This document shows, piece by piece, positions 45,710 to 55,936 of a stretch of 64,000 nt of DNA. The DNA is taken from NCBI RefSeq assembly GCF_000286835.2, contig NZ_AJYD02000038.1, positions 518,503-582,502 of the forward strand, given 5' to 3'. Below the pieces are notes generated by a model. The model was not told the DNA's origin, did no database searches, and saw nothing but the letters and a program-made list of their open reading frames with translations. The DNA comes from Enterovibrio norvegicus FF-33. GTDB lineage: Bacteria; Pseudomonadota; Gammaproteobacteria; Enterobacterales; Vibrionaceae. A program made the translations under genes and the position numbers. Position 1 is the stretch's first letter. Every line of letters begins with the position of its first letter.

Positions 45710-47107
45710 ATGAAAGAAACGCCGTTCCGTTGGATTGACCAATACCTCATCCGACTCAGCCTAAAAGGAAAATTTCATTTCCTTTACGTGTTCATGTTTT
45801 CGCTGACCATTGCCACTGGTGTTGTATTCCATTCAGCATCAACCTCGCAAATGGCCGACGTTCAAGACAAACATAGCGCAGCGTTAAACGCCGTGTTGTC
45901 TCACTACGATGTCAGCGCTGATGAAGCGGCTTCAATCATCGCCGCCACTGGCGTAAATGCAACCCAGTCAAACAACAAATGGGGCCAGTCTTCTCAGACC
46001 ACATACCAAGTGCTAGACAGCAGTTTTTGGTCTCACATGAGTACAAGTTCACTCAGCATCATGGCCGCCCTGTTTATTCTTGGACTCATGGCATCGCACT
46101 ATGTCTCTAGCTTCATTGGCGGCGCAATGTACACCATGAACACCGCACTTCAACGCATGCTAGACGGCGACCTTACCAGTCGTATGAATTTCTTCCCCGT
46201 AAGAGATGAATTTAGCATCATCGCGACCACTGTCGACAATGTTGCCGATCGCGAACAAAGCCTAGTCAAAGCCATTAAGAATGCATCTAACCTAATGGGG
46301 CAGCTTTCTGCAGATTTGGGTCATCGCAGCACTGAAAGTGAAAATCTTTCAACTGAGCAACGTACTTACCTTGATTCATTAGCCAGTGCGACTGAAGAAA
46401 TGGCAGGTTCTATCCGTGACGTTGCAACGCACGCTGAGCAAACGTCAGGGGAAATTATGGTTGCTGGTGAAGCGTCAGAACAAAGCCGCCAACAGGTCAA
46501 CCAAACCCTGCATGCCATTCAAGCACTGAGTGCCGAAATTGAAGCGGCCTCAAAAGCAGTCTCCTCACTGGAGCAGAATTCCAATGAGATTGGTAGTATG
46601 GTTTCGACTATCAGTGCCATTTCAGAACAAACCAATCTGCTTGCATTGAACGCCGCTATTGAAGCCGCACGCGCTGGCGAACAAGGTCGTGGTTTTGCTG
46701 TTGTTGCCGATGAAGTCCGCACACTGGCAGGTCGCACGCAACAAGCGACCGTTGAAATCCAGCGAATGATTCAAGACCTAGAAAGCAACACCGCGCACCT
46801 TCGAGGCGTCATGCAAGGCACCGTCGATAATGCAGCGGCAAGTGAATCCTTGATGAAGAACATCGACCTTGAGATTGGTCACATTTCGGAGCGTAGTCAG
46901 CGTATTACAGACCGAAGCACTGAAATTGCAACAGCTGCAAACCAACAAGGCAGCGTTGCAGGCACCATTTCGTCTGACGTCGAGCGTGTGCGCCAACAAG
47001 CATGGCAAGTTAGCGAGATGATTCAGCAAACAGCAAAAGACGTGACTGACTTGCAAAAGCAATCCACTAGCCTGACATCTCTTGTTGACGGCTTGCGTAC
47101 CGAATAA
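45710..47107 (+). CDS. Methyl-accepting chemotaxis protein
   Basis: 465 residues. First membrane helix about 23-42, a short periplasmic region of about 65 residues, second helix about 115-138, a HAMP-like linker ([19 protein letters not shown]) and the coiled cytoplasmic signalling domain. The hairpin tip [36 protein letters not shown] is intact (quoted motif spans two adjoining conserved blocks). The ligand region is too small for a dCache or four-helix domain, so the input is unclear. It ends without the NWETF-type CheR tether. Confidence 0.92.
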   Translation: MKETPFRWIDQYLIRLSLKGKFHFLYVFMFSLTIATGVVFHSASTSQMADVQDKHSAALNAVLSHYDVSADEAASIIAATGVNATQSNNKWGQSSQTTYQVLDSSFWSHMSTSSLSIMAALFILGLMASHYVSSFIGGAMYTMNTALQRMLDGDLTSRMNFFPVRDEFSIIATTVDNVADREQSLVKAIKNASNLMGQLSADLGHRSTESENLSTEQRTYLDSLASATEEMAGSIRDVATHAEQTSGEIMVAGEASEQSRQQVNQTLHAIQALSAEIEAASKAVSSLEQNSNEIGSMVSTISAISEQTNLLALNAAIEAARAGEQGRGFAVVADEVRTLAGRTQQATVEIQRMIQDLESNTAHLRGVMQGTVDNAAASESLMKNIDLEIGHISERSQRITDRSTEIATAANQQGSVAGTISSDVERVRQQAWQVSEMIQQTAKDVTDLQKQSTSLTSLVDGLRTE

Positions 47108-47117
47108 CTTTACTAAA

Positions 47118-47143
47118 AAACAGCCGCAGAGCCTGCGGCTGTT
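47118..47143 (+). terminator. Rho-independent terminator
   Basis: Stem AAACAGCCGCAG / CTGCGGCTGTTT with a three-base loop, short T tail. Confidence 0.75.
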
Positions 47144-47239
47144 TGCATTCTTGCCCTTCTTCTCTGACAATACACCCCCAATTTATAGGCCGCTGTATGC
47201 TGTTGCAGTGAGTCAGACATCTGAATTTAGGAAAAACCA

Positions 47240-48427
47240 ATGAATCCGTCTGTTTATCTGGTTAAAGGCCGTGAAAAATCACTACGCCGTCGCCACCCAT
47301 GGATTTTCTCACGTGGTATTCAGCGTGTAGAGGGCAAACCCGCTCTCGGTCAAACAGTGGATGTTTATGATCATCAAGGCCAATGGCTAGCGCGTGGCGC
47401 ATTTTCTCCTAATTCTCAGATCCGCGTGCGAGTCTGGTCGTTTGAGCAAGAAGAAATCGACGTCGAATTCTTCAAAAAACGCCTTCAAGAAGCACAAGGC
47501 CTACGTGACACACTCGCCGTTCGAGATGGCCTAACGGGCTACCGTTTGATTGCGGCTGAATCTGATGGCCTCCCAGGTATCACCATTGACCGCTATCAAG
47601 ACTTCATGGTTTGCCAGTTACTCAGCGCAGGCGCTGAAGCACAAAAGCAAAACCTCGTTGATGCACTCGTCGCACTTCACCCTGAGTGCAGCATCTACGA
47701 ACGTTCAGACGTATCAGTCCGTAAGAAAGAAGGCTTGAAAGAGCGCACAGGCGTGCTGCATGGCGACATGCCACCTGCTTCTTTGGTGATTGAAGAAAAC
47801 GGCGTGAAGATCAGTGTTGATATCGTTGGTGGACACAAAACAGGCTTCTACCTTGACCAACGTGATAGCCGCGAAGCTTCCGTGAAATACATCAACGGTA
47901 AACGCGTGCTGAACTGCTTCTGTTACACCGGAGGCTTTGGCCTGTATGCCCTAAAAGGCGGCGCGTCAGAAGTTATCAATGTTGACGTGTCTCAGCCTGC
48001 GCTAGACATTGCGAAAGCCAATGCTGAAATAAACGGCTATGACCTGTCAAAAGCGCAGTTTGTGAATGCAGACGTGTTTAAATTGCTACGCGAATACCGT
48101 GACCGTGGCGAGCGCTTTGACGTTGTCATCATGGACCCACCTAAGTTTGCAGAGTCAAAATCTCAGCTAAATGGTGCATGTCGTGGTTACAAAGACATCA
48201 ACATGGTGGCGATGCAAATCCTGAAACCGGGTGGCACGCTGCTTACCTATTCTTGCTCAGGTTTGATGGACAACGCGCTGTTCCAAAAAATTCTTGCTGA
48301 CGCAGCGCTTGATGCTCAACGTCAGGTTCAATTTATTGAACGTTTTGAACAAGCCGCAGATCACCCTCTCGATAGTGCTTACCCAGAAGGCTTCTATCTG
48401 AAAGGTTTCGCCTGTCACGTAAAATAA
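47240..48427 (+). CDS. rlmI: 23S rRNA m5C1962 methyltransferase RlmI
   Basis: 395 residues. N-terminal PUA domain (about 1-75) followed by a Rossmann methyltransferase: SAM loop [18 protein letters not shown], acidic strand [11 protein letters not shown], motif [17 protein letters not shown] and catalytic Cys in LTYSCSGLM. Methylates C1962 of 23S rRNA in E. coli. Length equals the E. coli enzyme. Confidence 0.95.
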   Translation: MNPSVYLVKGREKSLRRRHPWIFSRGIQRVEGKPALGQTVDVYDHQGQWLARGAFSPNSQIRVRVWSFEQEEIDVEFFKKRLQEAQGLRDTLAVRDGLTGYRLIAAESDGLPGITIDRYQDFMVCQLLSAGAEAQKQNLVDALVALHPECSIYERSDVSVRKKEGLKERTGVLHGDMPPASLVIEENGVKISVDIVGGHKTGFYLDQRDSREASVKYINGKRVLNCFCYTGGFGLYALKGGASEVINVDVSQPALDIAKANAEINGYDLSKAQFVNADVFKLLREYRDRGERFDVVIMDPPKFAESKSQLNGACRGYKDINMVAMQILKPGGTLLTYSCSGLMDNALFQKILADAALDAQRQVQFIERFEQAADHPLDSAYPEGFYLKGFACHVK

Positions 48428-48436
48428 CCACTATTT

Positions 48437-48466
48437 GGCCCACCACTTTTGTGTGGGCCCATTTTT
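48437..48466 (+). terminator. Rho-independent terminator after rlmI
   Basis: Stem GGCCCAC / GTGGGCC with a nine-base loop and CATTTTT tail. Confidence 0.75.
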
Positions 48467-48483
48467 AGATTTAAGGGATCACA

Positions 48484-49122
48484 ATGAGAAGAAACCTGTT
48501 TCTCGCGTCTGTACTTGCAGCGATGCTGCCATTGTCAGTGGCTGCGGAAGTGACACTTCACGCTAACAACAATGTTGAACTTTTGACTTACAACGGCCAA
48601 TCACACAAGTCTTCTATGTTTGGAAAACAAGAGCCGGTAATACTGGAAAACGGGACACAACAAGTCGCGTTTCGCTATGTTGAAAGCTTCGAAGAAGGTA
48701 AAGACATCTCTTTCATCAAATCTGATGTACTGGTTGTGACATTTGATGCCAATGACAAAGATGTTTATTTTGCTTTTCCAAAGCACAAGAACAAACGTCA
48801 GGCTCGGGCATTTAACGACAACCCAAATTTTAAGCTCGTTGATGAAACAAATTCATCCATTGCGTTTGAACAAAATAAACTAATGAAAAGCGGCTTTCAG
48901 TTAAGTCGTGACTATTTGGCCGAGCTTTCACGCTTCAATCAAACCGATGCACCAGCTTCATTGCAACTGACTGCAGTACCATCGACGACGGTATCACGCA
49001 CCTCTCATGTCGTGGTGGGTAGCAAATCAATAGACGAAATAGATTATCAGCTGCACTACTGGTTCGAGAAAGCGAGCCCAGAAGCAAAAGCACGCTTTAA
49101 AGCCTACGTGAACACCCAATAA
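48484..49122 (+). CDS. DUF2057 (YccT-type) periplasmic protein
   Basis: 212 residues with a clear signal peptide (cut after SVAAE, about residue 21) and the DUF2057 pattern: VTLHANNNVELLTYNGQ, RYVESFEEGKD, SDVLVVTFDANDKDVYFAFP. In E. coli the family member YccT (CsgI) inhibits curli assembly; a role here is unknown. Preceded by AAGGGAT ribosome site. Confidence 0.88.
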   Translation: MRRNLFLASVLAAMLPLSVAAEVTLHANNNVELLTYNGQSHKSSMFGKQEPVILENGTQQVAFRYVESFEEGKDISFIKSDVLVVTFDANDKDVYFAFPKHKNKRQARAFNDNPNFKLVDETNSSIAFEQNKLMKSGFQLSRDYLAELSRFNQTDAPASLQLTAVPSTTVSRTSHVVVGSKSIDEIDYQLHYWFEKASPEAKARFKAYVNTQ

Positions 49123-49131
49123 CATTGAGAA

Positions 49132-49166
49132 CAGGCCACCGAGTTAGGTGGCCTGCTTGTTTTTTC
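49132..49166 (+). terminator. Rho-independent terminator
   Basis: Stem CAGGCCACC / GGTGGCCTG with a six-base loop, then CTTGTTTTTT. Confidence 0.85.
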
Positions 49167-49210
49167 TGCCTATCCCCATTCCGCGCTAACTTAATCTTTC
49201 AGTTAATGCG

Positions 49211-51091
49211 TTAATGTCCGGATAAAACGTGGCTAATATCATCAAGGCTGGCGGGATCATCAATGGTTGAAGGCACCGAATAACTTTCACCGTCCGCAAT
49301 CTGACGGATAATACGACGCAGAATTTTTCCAGAGCGTGTTTTTGGCAATCGGTCGACGACAATCGCACGTTGAAAACAAGCAACAGGGCCAATTTCACTA
49401 CGCACTTTGGCTACCAATGCTTTTTCAATATCGCCGTCATGCGAGTAATACCCGTCTTTGAGTACCACCAAACCCAATGGTAACTGGCCTTTGATTTCGT
49501 CATAAACACCCACAACAGCACACTCAGCAACGGCTTCATGCGCACCCACGACTTCTTCCATTTCTCCCGTCGATAAACGATGGCCTGACACATTGATCAC
49601 GTCGTCAATGCGCCCCATGACAAACAAATAGCCGTCTTCATCCACATAACCGCCATCCCCAGACACGTAGTAACCGGGAAACTGTTGTAAATAGCCTGAT
49701 TCAAATCGGTCATGATTCCGCCATACCGTCGACAGACAACTCGGTGGCAATGGTCGTTTGATGGCAATAAATCCTTGTTGATTTGTTTCGGCAGGCTGGC
49801 CTAGCTCATTCAAAATTTGCACATTGAAACCAGGCGTTGGTTTGGTTGATGACCCTGGTTTCGTCATGAAGCTTTCCAAACCAATGGGGTTGCAGGAAAT
49901 CGCCCAGCCCGTTTCTGTTTGCCACCAATGATCAACAACCGGACGTCCAGTGTGAAGCTCCACCCATTCCAACGTGGGCGGGTCTAAACGCTCACCCGCC
50001 ATGAAAATCGTGCGAAGCGATGCCATCGGATAGTCACCAATCAGCTTACCGTCTGGATCTTCTTTTTTGATTGCACGAAACGCCGTGGGTGCAGAAAACA
50101 ATACCGAGACATTGTATTCATCACAAACACGCCAAAACGCGGCAGGATCTGGCGTTCGCACGGGCTTTCCTTCAAACATAATGCTGGTGCAACCATGAAT
50201 CAGCGGCGCGTAAACAATGTAGGAATGCCCCACCACCCAACCGACATCAGAAGCCGCCCAAAACACTTCTCCCGGTTCCATGTTATACACGGTCGACATG
50301 CTGTATTTCATGGCGACAGCATGACCGCCATTGTCTCGAACCACACCCTTTGGCTTTCCGGTAGTTCCCGATGTATAAAGAATATATAAAGGATCGGTTG
50401 AATTAACGGGAACGCAGTCATGCGGCGAGGCACGTTCAAATAAGGTCGCCCAATCTGCATCACGCTCATGGTCTAGTGCAGCAGGTTGTTCGGGCCGTTG
50501 ATAAACCACCACTTTGTCGGGCTTCCAACGACTGTCCATTACTGCTTGGTCGACCATCGGCTTATAAGGGATCACTTTGCACACTTCGATGCCACACGAT
50601 GCAGTCAGCAACACTTTGGGTTCCGCATCTTCTAGCCTAACGGCCAGCTCATTCGGCGCAAAGCCGCCAAATACCACCGAATGAATAGCACCTAGTCGCG
50701 CACAGGCCAGCATTGAAATAGCGGCTTGCGGGATCATGGGCATGTAGATAACAACACGATCCCCTTTGGTCACACCAAGGGCTGCCAACATACCCGCACA
50801 CTTGGCCACTTGATCACGAAGCACTGCATAGCTGTATTGCGCTTTTTTACCGGTGACTGGCGAGTCATAGATCAACGCCGTCTGATCGCCGCGTCCGTTC
50901 TCGACGTGATAATCGAGCGCGAGATACGATGTATTAAGCTCACCATCAGGAAACCAACGTTCAATGCCGTTGGCATCATTTTCCAGTGCGACAGTTGGTG
51001 GTGTGAACCACTGAATATTCCTTGCTTGTTGCAACCAGAAAGTATCTGGGCTGGCGACGGATTGCTGATAGGCGTTTTGATAGGCTGACAT
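49211..51091 (-). CDS. prpE: Propionyl-CoA synthetase PrpE
   Basis: About 626 residues, activates propionate to propionyl-CoA for the methylcitrate cycle. ANL-superfamily motifs: YILYTSGTTGKPKGVVRD (A3), WWQTETGWAISCNPIG, YVSGDGGYVDEDGYLFVMGR (A7/A8) and KTRSGKILRR near the end, whose catalytic Lys is the usual acetylation target. I use ATG 51091, seven bases after AGGAG; the open frame extends upstream to 51256 but crosses a terminator-like hairpin. Last gene of the prp operon. Confidence 0.93.
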   Translation of the reverse strand: MSAYQNAYQQSVASPDTFWLQQARNIQWFTPPTVALENDANGIERWFPDGELNTSYLALDYHVENGRGDQTALIYDSPVTGKKAQYSYAVLRDQVAKCAGMLAALGVTKGDRVVIYMPMIPQAAISMLACARLGAIHSVVFGGFAPNELAVRLEDAEPKVLLTASCGIEVCKVIPYKPMVDQAVMDSRWKPDKVVVYQRPEQPAALDHERDADWATLFERASPHDCVPVNSTDPLYILYTSGTTGKPKGVVRDNGGHAVAMKYSMSTVYNMEPGEVFWAASDVGWVVGHSYIVYAPLIHGCTSIMFEGKPVRTPDPAAFWRVCDEYNVSVLFSAPTAFRAIKKEDPDGKLIGDYPMASLRTIFMAGERLDPPTLEWVELHTGRPVVDHWWQTETGWAISCNPIGLESFMTKPGSSTKPTPGFNVQILNELGQPAETNQQGFIAIKRPLPPSCLSTVWRNHDRFESGYLQQFPGYYVSGDGGYVDEDGYLFVMGRIDDVINVSGHRLSTGEMEEVVGAHEAVAECAVVGVYDEIKGQLPLGLVVLKDGYYSHDGDIEKALVAKVRSEIGPVACFQRAIVVDRLPKTRSGKILRRIIRQIADGESYSVPSTIDDPASLDDISHVLSGH

Positions 51092-51168
51092 TGTCATGCT
51101 CCTTGCCTCTTGCTGAGGTTTTGCTTCTCTACCTGCAGGTTTGAGTCGCCAATGGCACTCAGTCAGGT

Positions 51169-51211
51169 AAAAAAGCTTGGCAGCAAGCGGATGTCGTTGC
51201 TTACTGCCAAG
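51169..51211 (-). terminator. Strong terminator-like hairpin between prpD and prpE
   Basis: On the minus strand CTTGGCAGTAAGC pairs with GCTTGCTGCCAAG (13 pairs, one G-U) across a ten-base loop, then CTTTTTT. It has all features of an intrinsic terminator and lies in the 164-base gap before prpE. Confidence 0.75.
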
Positions 51212-51255
51212 TAACTGCTGTTTCTCAAGCCTTATGTTGGCTTGTTGATGAAACA

Positions 51256-52707
51256 CTAATTAATGGTAAACATCTCCATAAAGGTATTTACCGGCGTCTT
51301 CATCAAGGTGTTTTGATCTAAACAAAGCGTATAAATCTTATTTGCTTGCGCCGCCGGAAAACGCGTGAGGAGGTTACGTTTGAATTTATCCTCAAGCACA
51401 GGGATCCCTTCTTCACGGCGACGACGATGACCAATCGGATATTTCACTTCTACCTTCTCGGTCGACGACCCATCAGTGAAGAAAACCTGTACCGCATTCG
51501 CAATCGAACGTTTCTCTGGGTCGAGATATTCTTCGCTGTAGCGCGTGTCTTCAACAATCGTCATTTTCTCGCGCAGCGCATCAATTCGGCTGTCGCCTCG
51601 GTGAAAACTGTCTTCATAATGCTCGGCCACTAAATCGCCGTGAATCAAAGGCACAGCAAGCATGTATTGCAAGCAATGGTCGCGATCGGCGGGGTTCGCC
51701 AAATCGCCCACTTTGGAGATAATACGAATCGCAGACTCATGCGTGGTCACTTCAATACGATCAATCTCATCGAGGCGACTCACCACTTGCGGGTGCAAGG
51801 TCACGGCACATTCCACTGCCGTTTGTGCATGAAATTCCGCAGGGAATGAAATCTTAAACAGAACATTTTCCATCACATAGGCATCAAAAGGCTGGTTCAC
51901 GCGGAATGATTCACCTTTGAACAGCACATCATAAAAGCCCCACTTCTTAGCGGTCAGTACAGACGGTAAGCCCATTTCACCTTTCATGGTGATCATGGCC
52001 AATCGAACCGCACGCGAGGTCGCATCGCCCGCTGCCCATGATTTACGAGAACCCGCATTCGGAGCATGACGATAAGTACGCAGCGAACAACCATCCACCC
52101 ACGCTTGTGACAATGCATCAATGACTTGATCGCGGTTACCACCCAACATTCGTGTAACCACGCCTGTCGACGCAACACGCACCAAAAGGACGTGATCAAA
52201 ACCAACGCGGTTGTAGCTGTTTTCTAGTGCCAACACACCTTGAATTTCATGGGCTTTAATCATCGCCGTTAGCACGTCGTGCATGGTCAAAGCAGGTTTA
52301 CCTTCTGACACAGCAATACGGCTAAGATAATCTGCGGTGGCAAGAATGCCGCCCAGGTTATCTGATGGGTGTCCCCACTCGGCGGCGAGCCAAGTATCGT
52401 TAAAATCCAGCCAGCGAATCATGCAGCCGATGTTAAATGCAGCTGTGATCGGATCGAGTTCATGGGAAGTGCCCGGCACGCGCGCACCGTTTCTTACTGT
52501 TGTGCCCGGAACCAGTGGTCCCATATGCTTAGTGCACTCTGGAAAGCGTAACGCTAACAACCCGCACCCAAGGGTATCGATCAGGCAATTGCGCGCGGTG
52601 TTGTACGCCTCCGTAGAAGTGATCTCTTTATCGCACACATAATCGGCAATGGTTTGTAGCAGTGCATCAGGCTCGGGACGCTGGTTTACATCGACATTCA
52701 TTGACAT
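51256..52707 (-). CDS. prpD: 2-methylcitrate dehydratase PrpD
   Basis: About 483 residues of the MmgE/PrpD family, dehydrates 2-methylcitrate to 2-methyl-cis-aconitate. Landmarks: [62 protein letters not shown] and a C-terminal [11 protein letters not shown] use ATG 52707, preceded by AAGGAAAGGA; a start at 52731 would overlap the prpC stop. No acnD/prpF pair is present, so PrpD is the sole dehydratase. Confidence 0.95.
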   Translation of the reverse strand: MSMNVDVNQRPEPDALLQTIADYVCDKEITSTEAYNTARNCLIDTLGCGLLALRFPECTKHMGPLVPGTTVRNGARVPGTSHELDPITAAFNIGCMIRWLDFNDTWLAAEWGHPSDNLGGILATADYLSRIAVSEGKPALTMHDVLTAMIKAHEIQGVLALENSYNRVGFDHVLLVRVASTGVVTRMLGGNRDQVIDALSQAWVDGCSLRTYRHAPNAGSRKSWAAGDATSRAVRLAMITMKGEMGLPSVLTAKKWGFYDVLFKGESFRVNQPFDAYVMENVLFKISFPAEFHAQTAVECAVTLHPQVVSRLDEIDRIEVTTHESAIRIISKVGDLANPADRDHCLQYMLAVPLIHGDLVAEHYEDSFHRGDSRIDALREKMTIVEDTRYSEEYLDPEKRSIANAVQVFFTDGSSTEKVEVKYPIGHRRRREEGIPVLEDKFKRNLLTRFPAAQANKIYTLCLDQNTLMKTPVNTFMEMFTIN

Positions 52708-52731
52708 GTTTAGATTCCTTTCCTTAATCAC

Positions 52732-53868
52732 TTATTGGCGTTTTTCGATTGGCAACCAGTCTTGATGCTCTGGCCCAATGTAGTCCGCACTTGGTCTAAT
52801 AATTCGGTTGTTGGCACGTTGCTCAAAGACATGAGCACACCAGCCTGTAACGCGGCTCATCACAAATATGGGCGTGAATAGCTTGATGGGGATCCCCATG
52901 AAGTGATACGCCGAGGCATGGAAGAAATCAGCGTTAGGGAACAGATCTTTTTCACGTTTCATTACCTGCTCGACACGCTCCGATACGTCATACAATGCCG
53001 CTTCAGACGAAGACTCAGACAGCTGTTTTGACCATGCTTTTATCAGCGCGTTTCTCGGGTCGGACTCACGATAAATCGCGTGCCCAAACCCCATCACTTT
53101 TTCTTTGTTCGCCAGCATTCCCATTAGCGTGGTTTCTGCTTGATCGGGTGTGGTCCAGTTTTCAATCATCGCCATTGCGGCCTCGTTCGCGCCGCCATGC
53201 AACGGCCCACGTAAGGTGCCAATGGCGGCAGTCACGCACGAATGAATATCCGACAAGGTAGAAGCACACACCCGAGCTGCAAAGGTGGACGCATTGAATT
53301 CATGTTCAGCGTACAAAACTAACGAGCAATGCATGACGCGGATATGCAGATCAGATGGCGTGTCGTCAGACAACATGTCGAGGAAATAGCCCGCAATGCT
53401 GTTTTGATCGCTCGCGGCGGTATCAATGCGTACGCCATCATGTGAGAAGCGATACCAATAGCAAATCATGGCGGGAAGGTGCGCGAGAATGGTGTCGGAT
53501 TTGTCTGACTGCTCTGAGAAATCCAATTCGGTATCAAGGTTACCCAACATGGAGCAACCGGTGCGCATCACATCCATGGGGTGAGCATCAGCAGGAATAC
53601 TTTCTAGTACGCGACACAAAGCCGAAGGTAAGCCCCTTTTGTGGACCAAGGTTTGCTTGTAATCTTTCAATTCTTGCGCGTTCGGTAGCTTGCCTTTCAA
53701 CAGGAGATACGCGACTTCCTCAAACTCAGCGTGATTAGCAAGATCCGTAATGTCGTAACCTCGGTAGGTTAATCCCGTGCCCGATTTTCCGACCGTACAC
53801 AAAGCCGTGCTGCCCGCACTTTGACCCCGTAGTCCTTCTCCGCTCAACGGCTTGTTTTTGTCCGTCAT
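52732..53868 (-). CDS. prpC: 2-methylcitrate synthase PrpC
   Basis: 378 residues of the citrate-synthase family, condenses propionyl-CoA with oxaloacetate. Active-site region FGHAIYRESDPRNALIKAWSK, LHGGANEAAMAMIENW and the C-terminal IRPSADYIGP support the assignment, and the setting between prpB and prpD separates it from the housekeeping citrate synthase. AAGGAG ribosome site before ATG 53868. Confidence 0.95.
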   Translation of the reverse strand: MTDKNKPLSGEGLRGQSAGSTALCTVGKSGTGLTYRGYDITDLANHAEFEEVAYLLLKGKLPNAQELKDYKQTLVHKRGLPSALCRVLESIPADAHPMDVMRTGCSMLGNLDTELDFSEQSDKSDTILAHLPAMICYWYRFSHDGVRIDTAASDQNSIAGYFLDMLSDDTPSDLHIRVMHCSLVLYAEHEFNASTFAARVCASTLSDIHSCVTAAIGTLRGPLHGGANEAAMAMIENWTTPDQAETTLMGMLANKEKVMGFGHAIYRESDPRNALIKAWSKQLSESSSEAALYDVSERVEQVMKREKDLFPNADFFHASAYHFMGIPIKLFTPIFVMSRVTGWCAHVFEQRANNRIIRPSADYIGPEHQDWLPIEKRQ

Positions 53869-53996
53869 GGTATGCTCCTTGTCGTCGACTAATTCATTGT
53901 TTTTATGTGTTTCCCTACTGCTTTTTCTGCTTCAATGTCTTTTTTCATCTTTGTGCTTCAAGCTTTCTGTTTCAGCGTTTCTATTTCAAAGCGAAC

Positions 53997-54869
53997 TCAT
54001 TCTTTCTCAGCAAACAGGTTGTCGAGCTGCTGTTCGTAATTGTGGTAACCGAGGTAGTGATACAACTCATCACGCGTCTGCATCGTGTCGACAACATTGC
54101 GTTGATGACCATCGGCTTTCACTTGCTGATAAACGTTAAGTGCCGCCTGATTCATGGCACGAAATGCTGAGAGCGGATACAGCACGAGATCAACCCCAAC
54201 TTCGTCCAATTCACTGACCGAGAACAGAGGCGTTTGACCAAATTCCGTAATGTTTGCCAGCACAGGGACGTTAAGCGCTTGCGTGAAAATCTTGTATTGT
54301 TCGAGGGTATTAATGGCTTCTGGGAAAATCATGTCCGCACCGGCTTCAACACAAGCTTGAGCACGTTCCAAGGCAGAGTCTAACCCCTCAACCGCCAGTG
54401 CATCGGTACGCGCCATGATGACGAAATGCGGGTCCGTTCTTGCATCTACTGCCGCTTTGACGCGGTCAATCATTTCAGCTTGGCTTACGATGGCTTTGTT
54501 GGGTCGATGCCCACAGCGTTTTTGTGAAACCTGATCTTCAAGATGCACCGCCGCCACACCCGCTCGTTCCATTTCACGCACCGTGCGAGCAATGCTGAAT
54601 GCCCCCCCGAATCCAGTATCAATGTCCACCAGCAATGGAAGGCGAGATGCATCCGTAATACGACGCGCGTCTTCGAGTACGTCGTTAAGCGTGGTGATCC
54701 CTAAGTCAGGCAAACCAAAAGAGGCGTTTGCGACACCACCACCAGAAAGATAAATAGCTTGGTGTCCGGTTTGTTCTGCCAACATCGCGGTATACGCGTT
54801 GATCGTGCCCATCACTTGCAACGGTCTGCCGTTTACGACTGCATCGCGGAATTTCTTCCCTGCGCTCAT
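53997..54869 (-). CDS. prpB: 2-methylisocitrate lyase PrpB
   Basis: 290 residues of the isocitrate-lyase superfamily, cleaves 2-methylisocitrate to pyruvate and succinate. Catalytic loop [10 protein letters not shown] (C119) and VDIDTGFGG metal-binding strand are intact. Its ATG overlaps the stop of the gntR-type gene by four bases, so both are cotranslated. A 128-base gap follows before prpC. Confidence 0.96.
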   Translation of the reverse strand: MSAGKKFRDAVVNGRPLQVMGTINAYTAMLAEQTGHQAIYLSGGGVANASFGLPDLGITTLNDVLEDARRITDASRLPLLVDIDTGFGGAFSIARTVREMERAGVAAVHLEDQVSQKRCGHRPNKAIVSQAEMIDRVKAAVDARTDPHFVIMARTDALAVEGLDSALERAQACVEAGADMIFPEAINTLEQYKIFTQALNVPVLANITEFGQTPLFSVSELDEVGVDLVLYPLSAFRAMNQAALNVYQQVKADGHQRNVVDTMQTRDELYHYLGYHNYEQQLDNLFAEKE

Positions 54870-55534
54870 GAGGCTTTCTCCCTGTCTGAATTTAGTTGCT
54901 GCGCTGCCAATTCGCCGCTTCGTCGGATATGTCTTCGCATCAGCATTTCCGCCAGTTCTGCATCCCTTTCTTCTAATGCATTTAAGATTTGAACATGCTC
55001 ATTTAATGCGCGTTCTGGCCGGGATTGGGTTCGCGTTGATTGGGTACGATACATGCGCACCAAATGGTAAAGTTCATCGCATAACAAACTGATTAATTTA
55101 TTGTTTCGGCTGGCTTGAATAATTCGATAATGAAAGTCAAAGTCGCCCTGTTGATGAAAATAGGTCGCGCCATCTACATCGTCGATGTGCTGTTGGTGGC
55201 GATGAAGAAGATGTTTCAACGCATCCAGTTCACGCGCAGTGATATGGGTACAGGCTTGTCGAATTGCCATGCCCTCTAATGCTTCTCGCACCGCGTAAAT
55301 ATCGGAAAGTTGTGCCGCACTTATCGCAACCACTCGTGCGCCAACATGAGGAATGCGCTCGACTAAGCCCATGGCTTCCAAACGCATCATGGCTTCTCGT
55401 AAAGGCCCACGACTCACGCCAAGCTCACGAGATAATTCTGGTTCCGAAATCTTGCTTCCCGACGCAAATTTTCCGCTGACAATGGCTTCAATTAGCCATT
55501 CCGTCATCCCTTCTGATTTGGTGACATCCTTCAT
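54866..55534 (-). CDS. GntR-family (FCD) regulator of the prp operon
   Basis: 222 residues. N-terminal winged helix (about 10-72: [40 protein letters not shown]) and C-terminal FCD all-helical ligand domain (about 85-215) with the His/Asp metal-type residues of the FadR group. It replaces the sigma-54 activator PrpR of enterobacteria. As first gene of the operon it most likely represses its own promoter and responds to a pathway intermediate such as methylcitrate (inference). Three palindromes lie just upstream. Confidence 0.92.
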   Translation of the reverse strand: MKDVTKSEGMTEWLIEAIVSGKFASGSKISEPELSRELGVSRGPLREAMMRLEAMGLVERIPHVGARVVAISAAQLSDIYAVREALEGMAIRQACTHITARELDALKHLLHRHQQHIDDVDGATYFHQQGDFDFHYRIIQASRNNKLISLLCDELYHLVRMYRTQSTRTQSRPERALNEHVQILNALEERDAELAEMLMRRHIRRSGELAAQQLNSDREKAS

Positions 55535-55549
55535 TGTGCAATTCCTTTG

Positions 55550-55560
55550 GTGTCGACAAT
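55550..55560. promoter_or_regulatory. Putative GntR operator 1
   Basis: TGTCGACA palindrome (55551-55558), 16 bases before the gntR ATG, so it overlaps the leader. Confidence 0.6.
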
Positions 55561-55593
55561 GGGTTTAATAAGTTGCTCGCATAACACCACACA

Positions 55594-55603
55594 TTGTCGA
55601 CAA
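55594..55603. promoter_or_regulatory. Putative GntR operator 2
   Basis: Perfect ten-base palindrome TTGTCGACAA, centred 44 bases from operator 1. Confidence 0.65.
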
Positions 55604-55656
55604 CATTTCTCTATGGGTTAATTATTAACCGCAAATTGTGCATTTTTCAACCCAAA

Positions 55657-55667
55657 CTGTCGACAAT
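55657..55667. promoter_or_regulatory. Putative GntR operator 3
   Basis: TGTCGACA palindrome (55658-55665) in CTGTCGACAAT, centred 63 bases (six helical turns) from operator 2. Confidence 0.6.
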
Positions 55668-55936
55668 CCTCATTAGACATTGGTCTAGCATACGGTATTG
55701 CCCGCCAAACATTCACTGCACAGATTTCATGAATTCACTGAATATGTGTCAGTTAAAATTGTGAGTCACTACCAAGAGAGAAAAGCTTTTCATCACAGAT
55801 ACTGACTAGAGATCTAACTCTGACGAAAACAGCCGTGTCTCAAAACTGCAACTCCACTACTTTATTTAGTACGCAATTTAAGTTGCGTTAATTACAAATA
55901 GATCAATAGCCAGTTAATTTTTTCGAGGTAATTCCA
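55668..55936. other. Intergenic region upstream of chitinase
   Basis: About 270 bases without a gene, AT-rich toward the chitinase start. TGTGA near 55760 and TCACA near 55792 are too far apart to be one CRP site. Ribosome site CGAGGTAA at about 55924-55931. Confidence 0.45.

Noticed and set aside
55757-55797. CRP site upstream of the chitinase
   Set aside because: TGTGA and TCACA are present but more than 25 bases apart instead of six.
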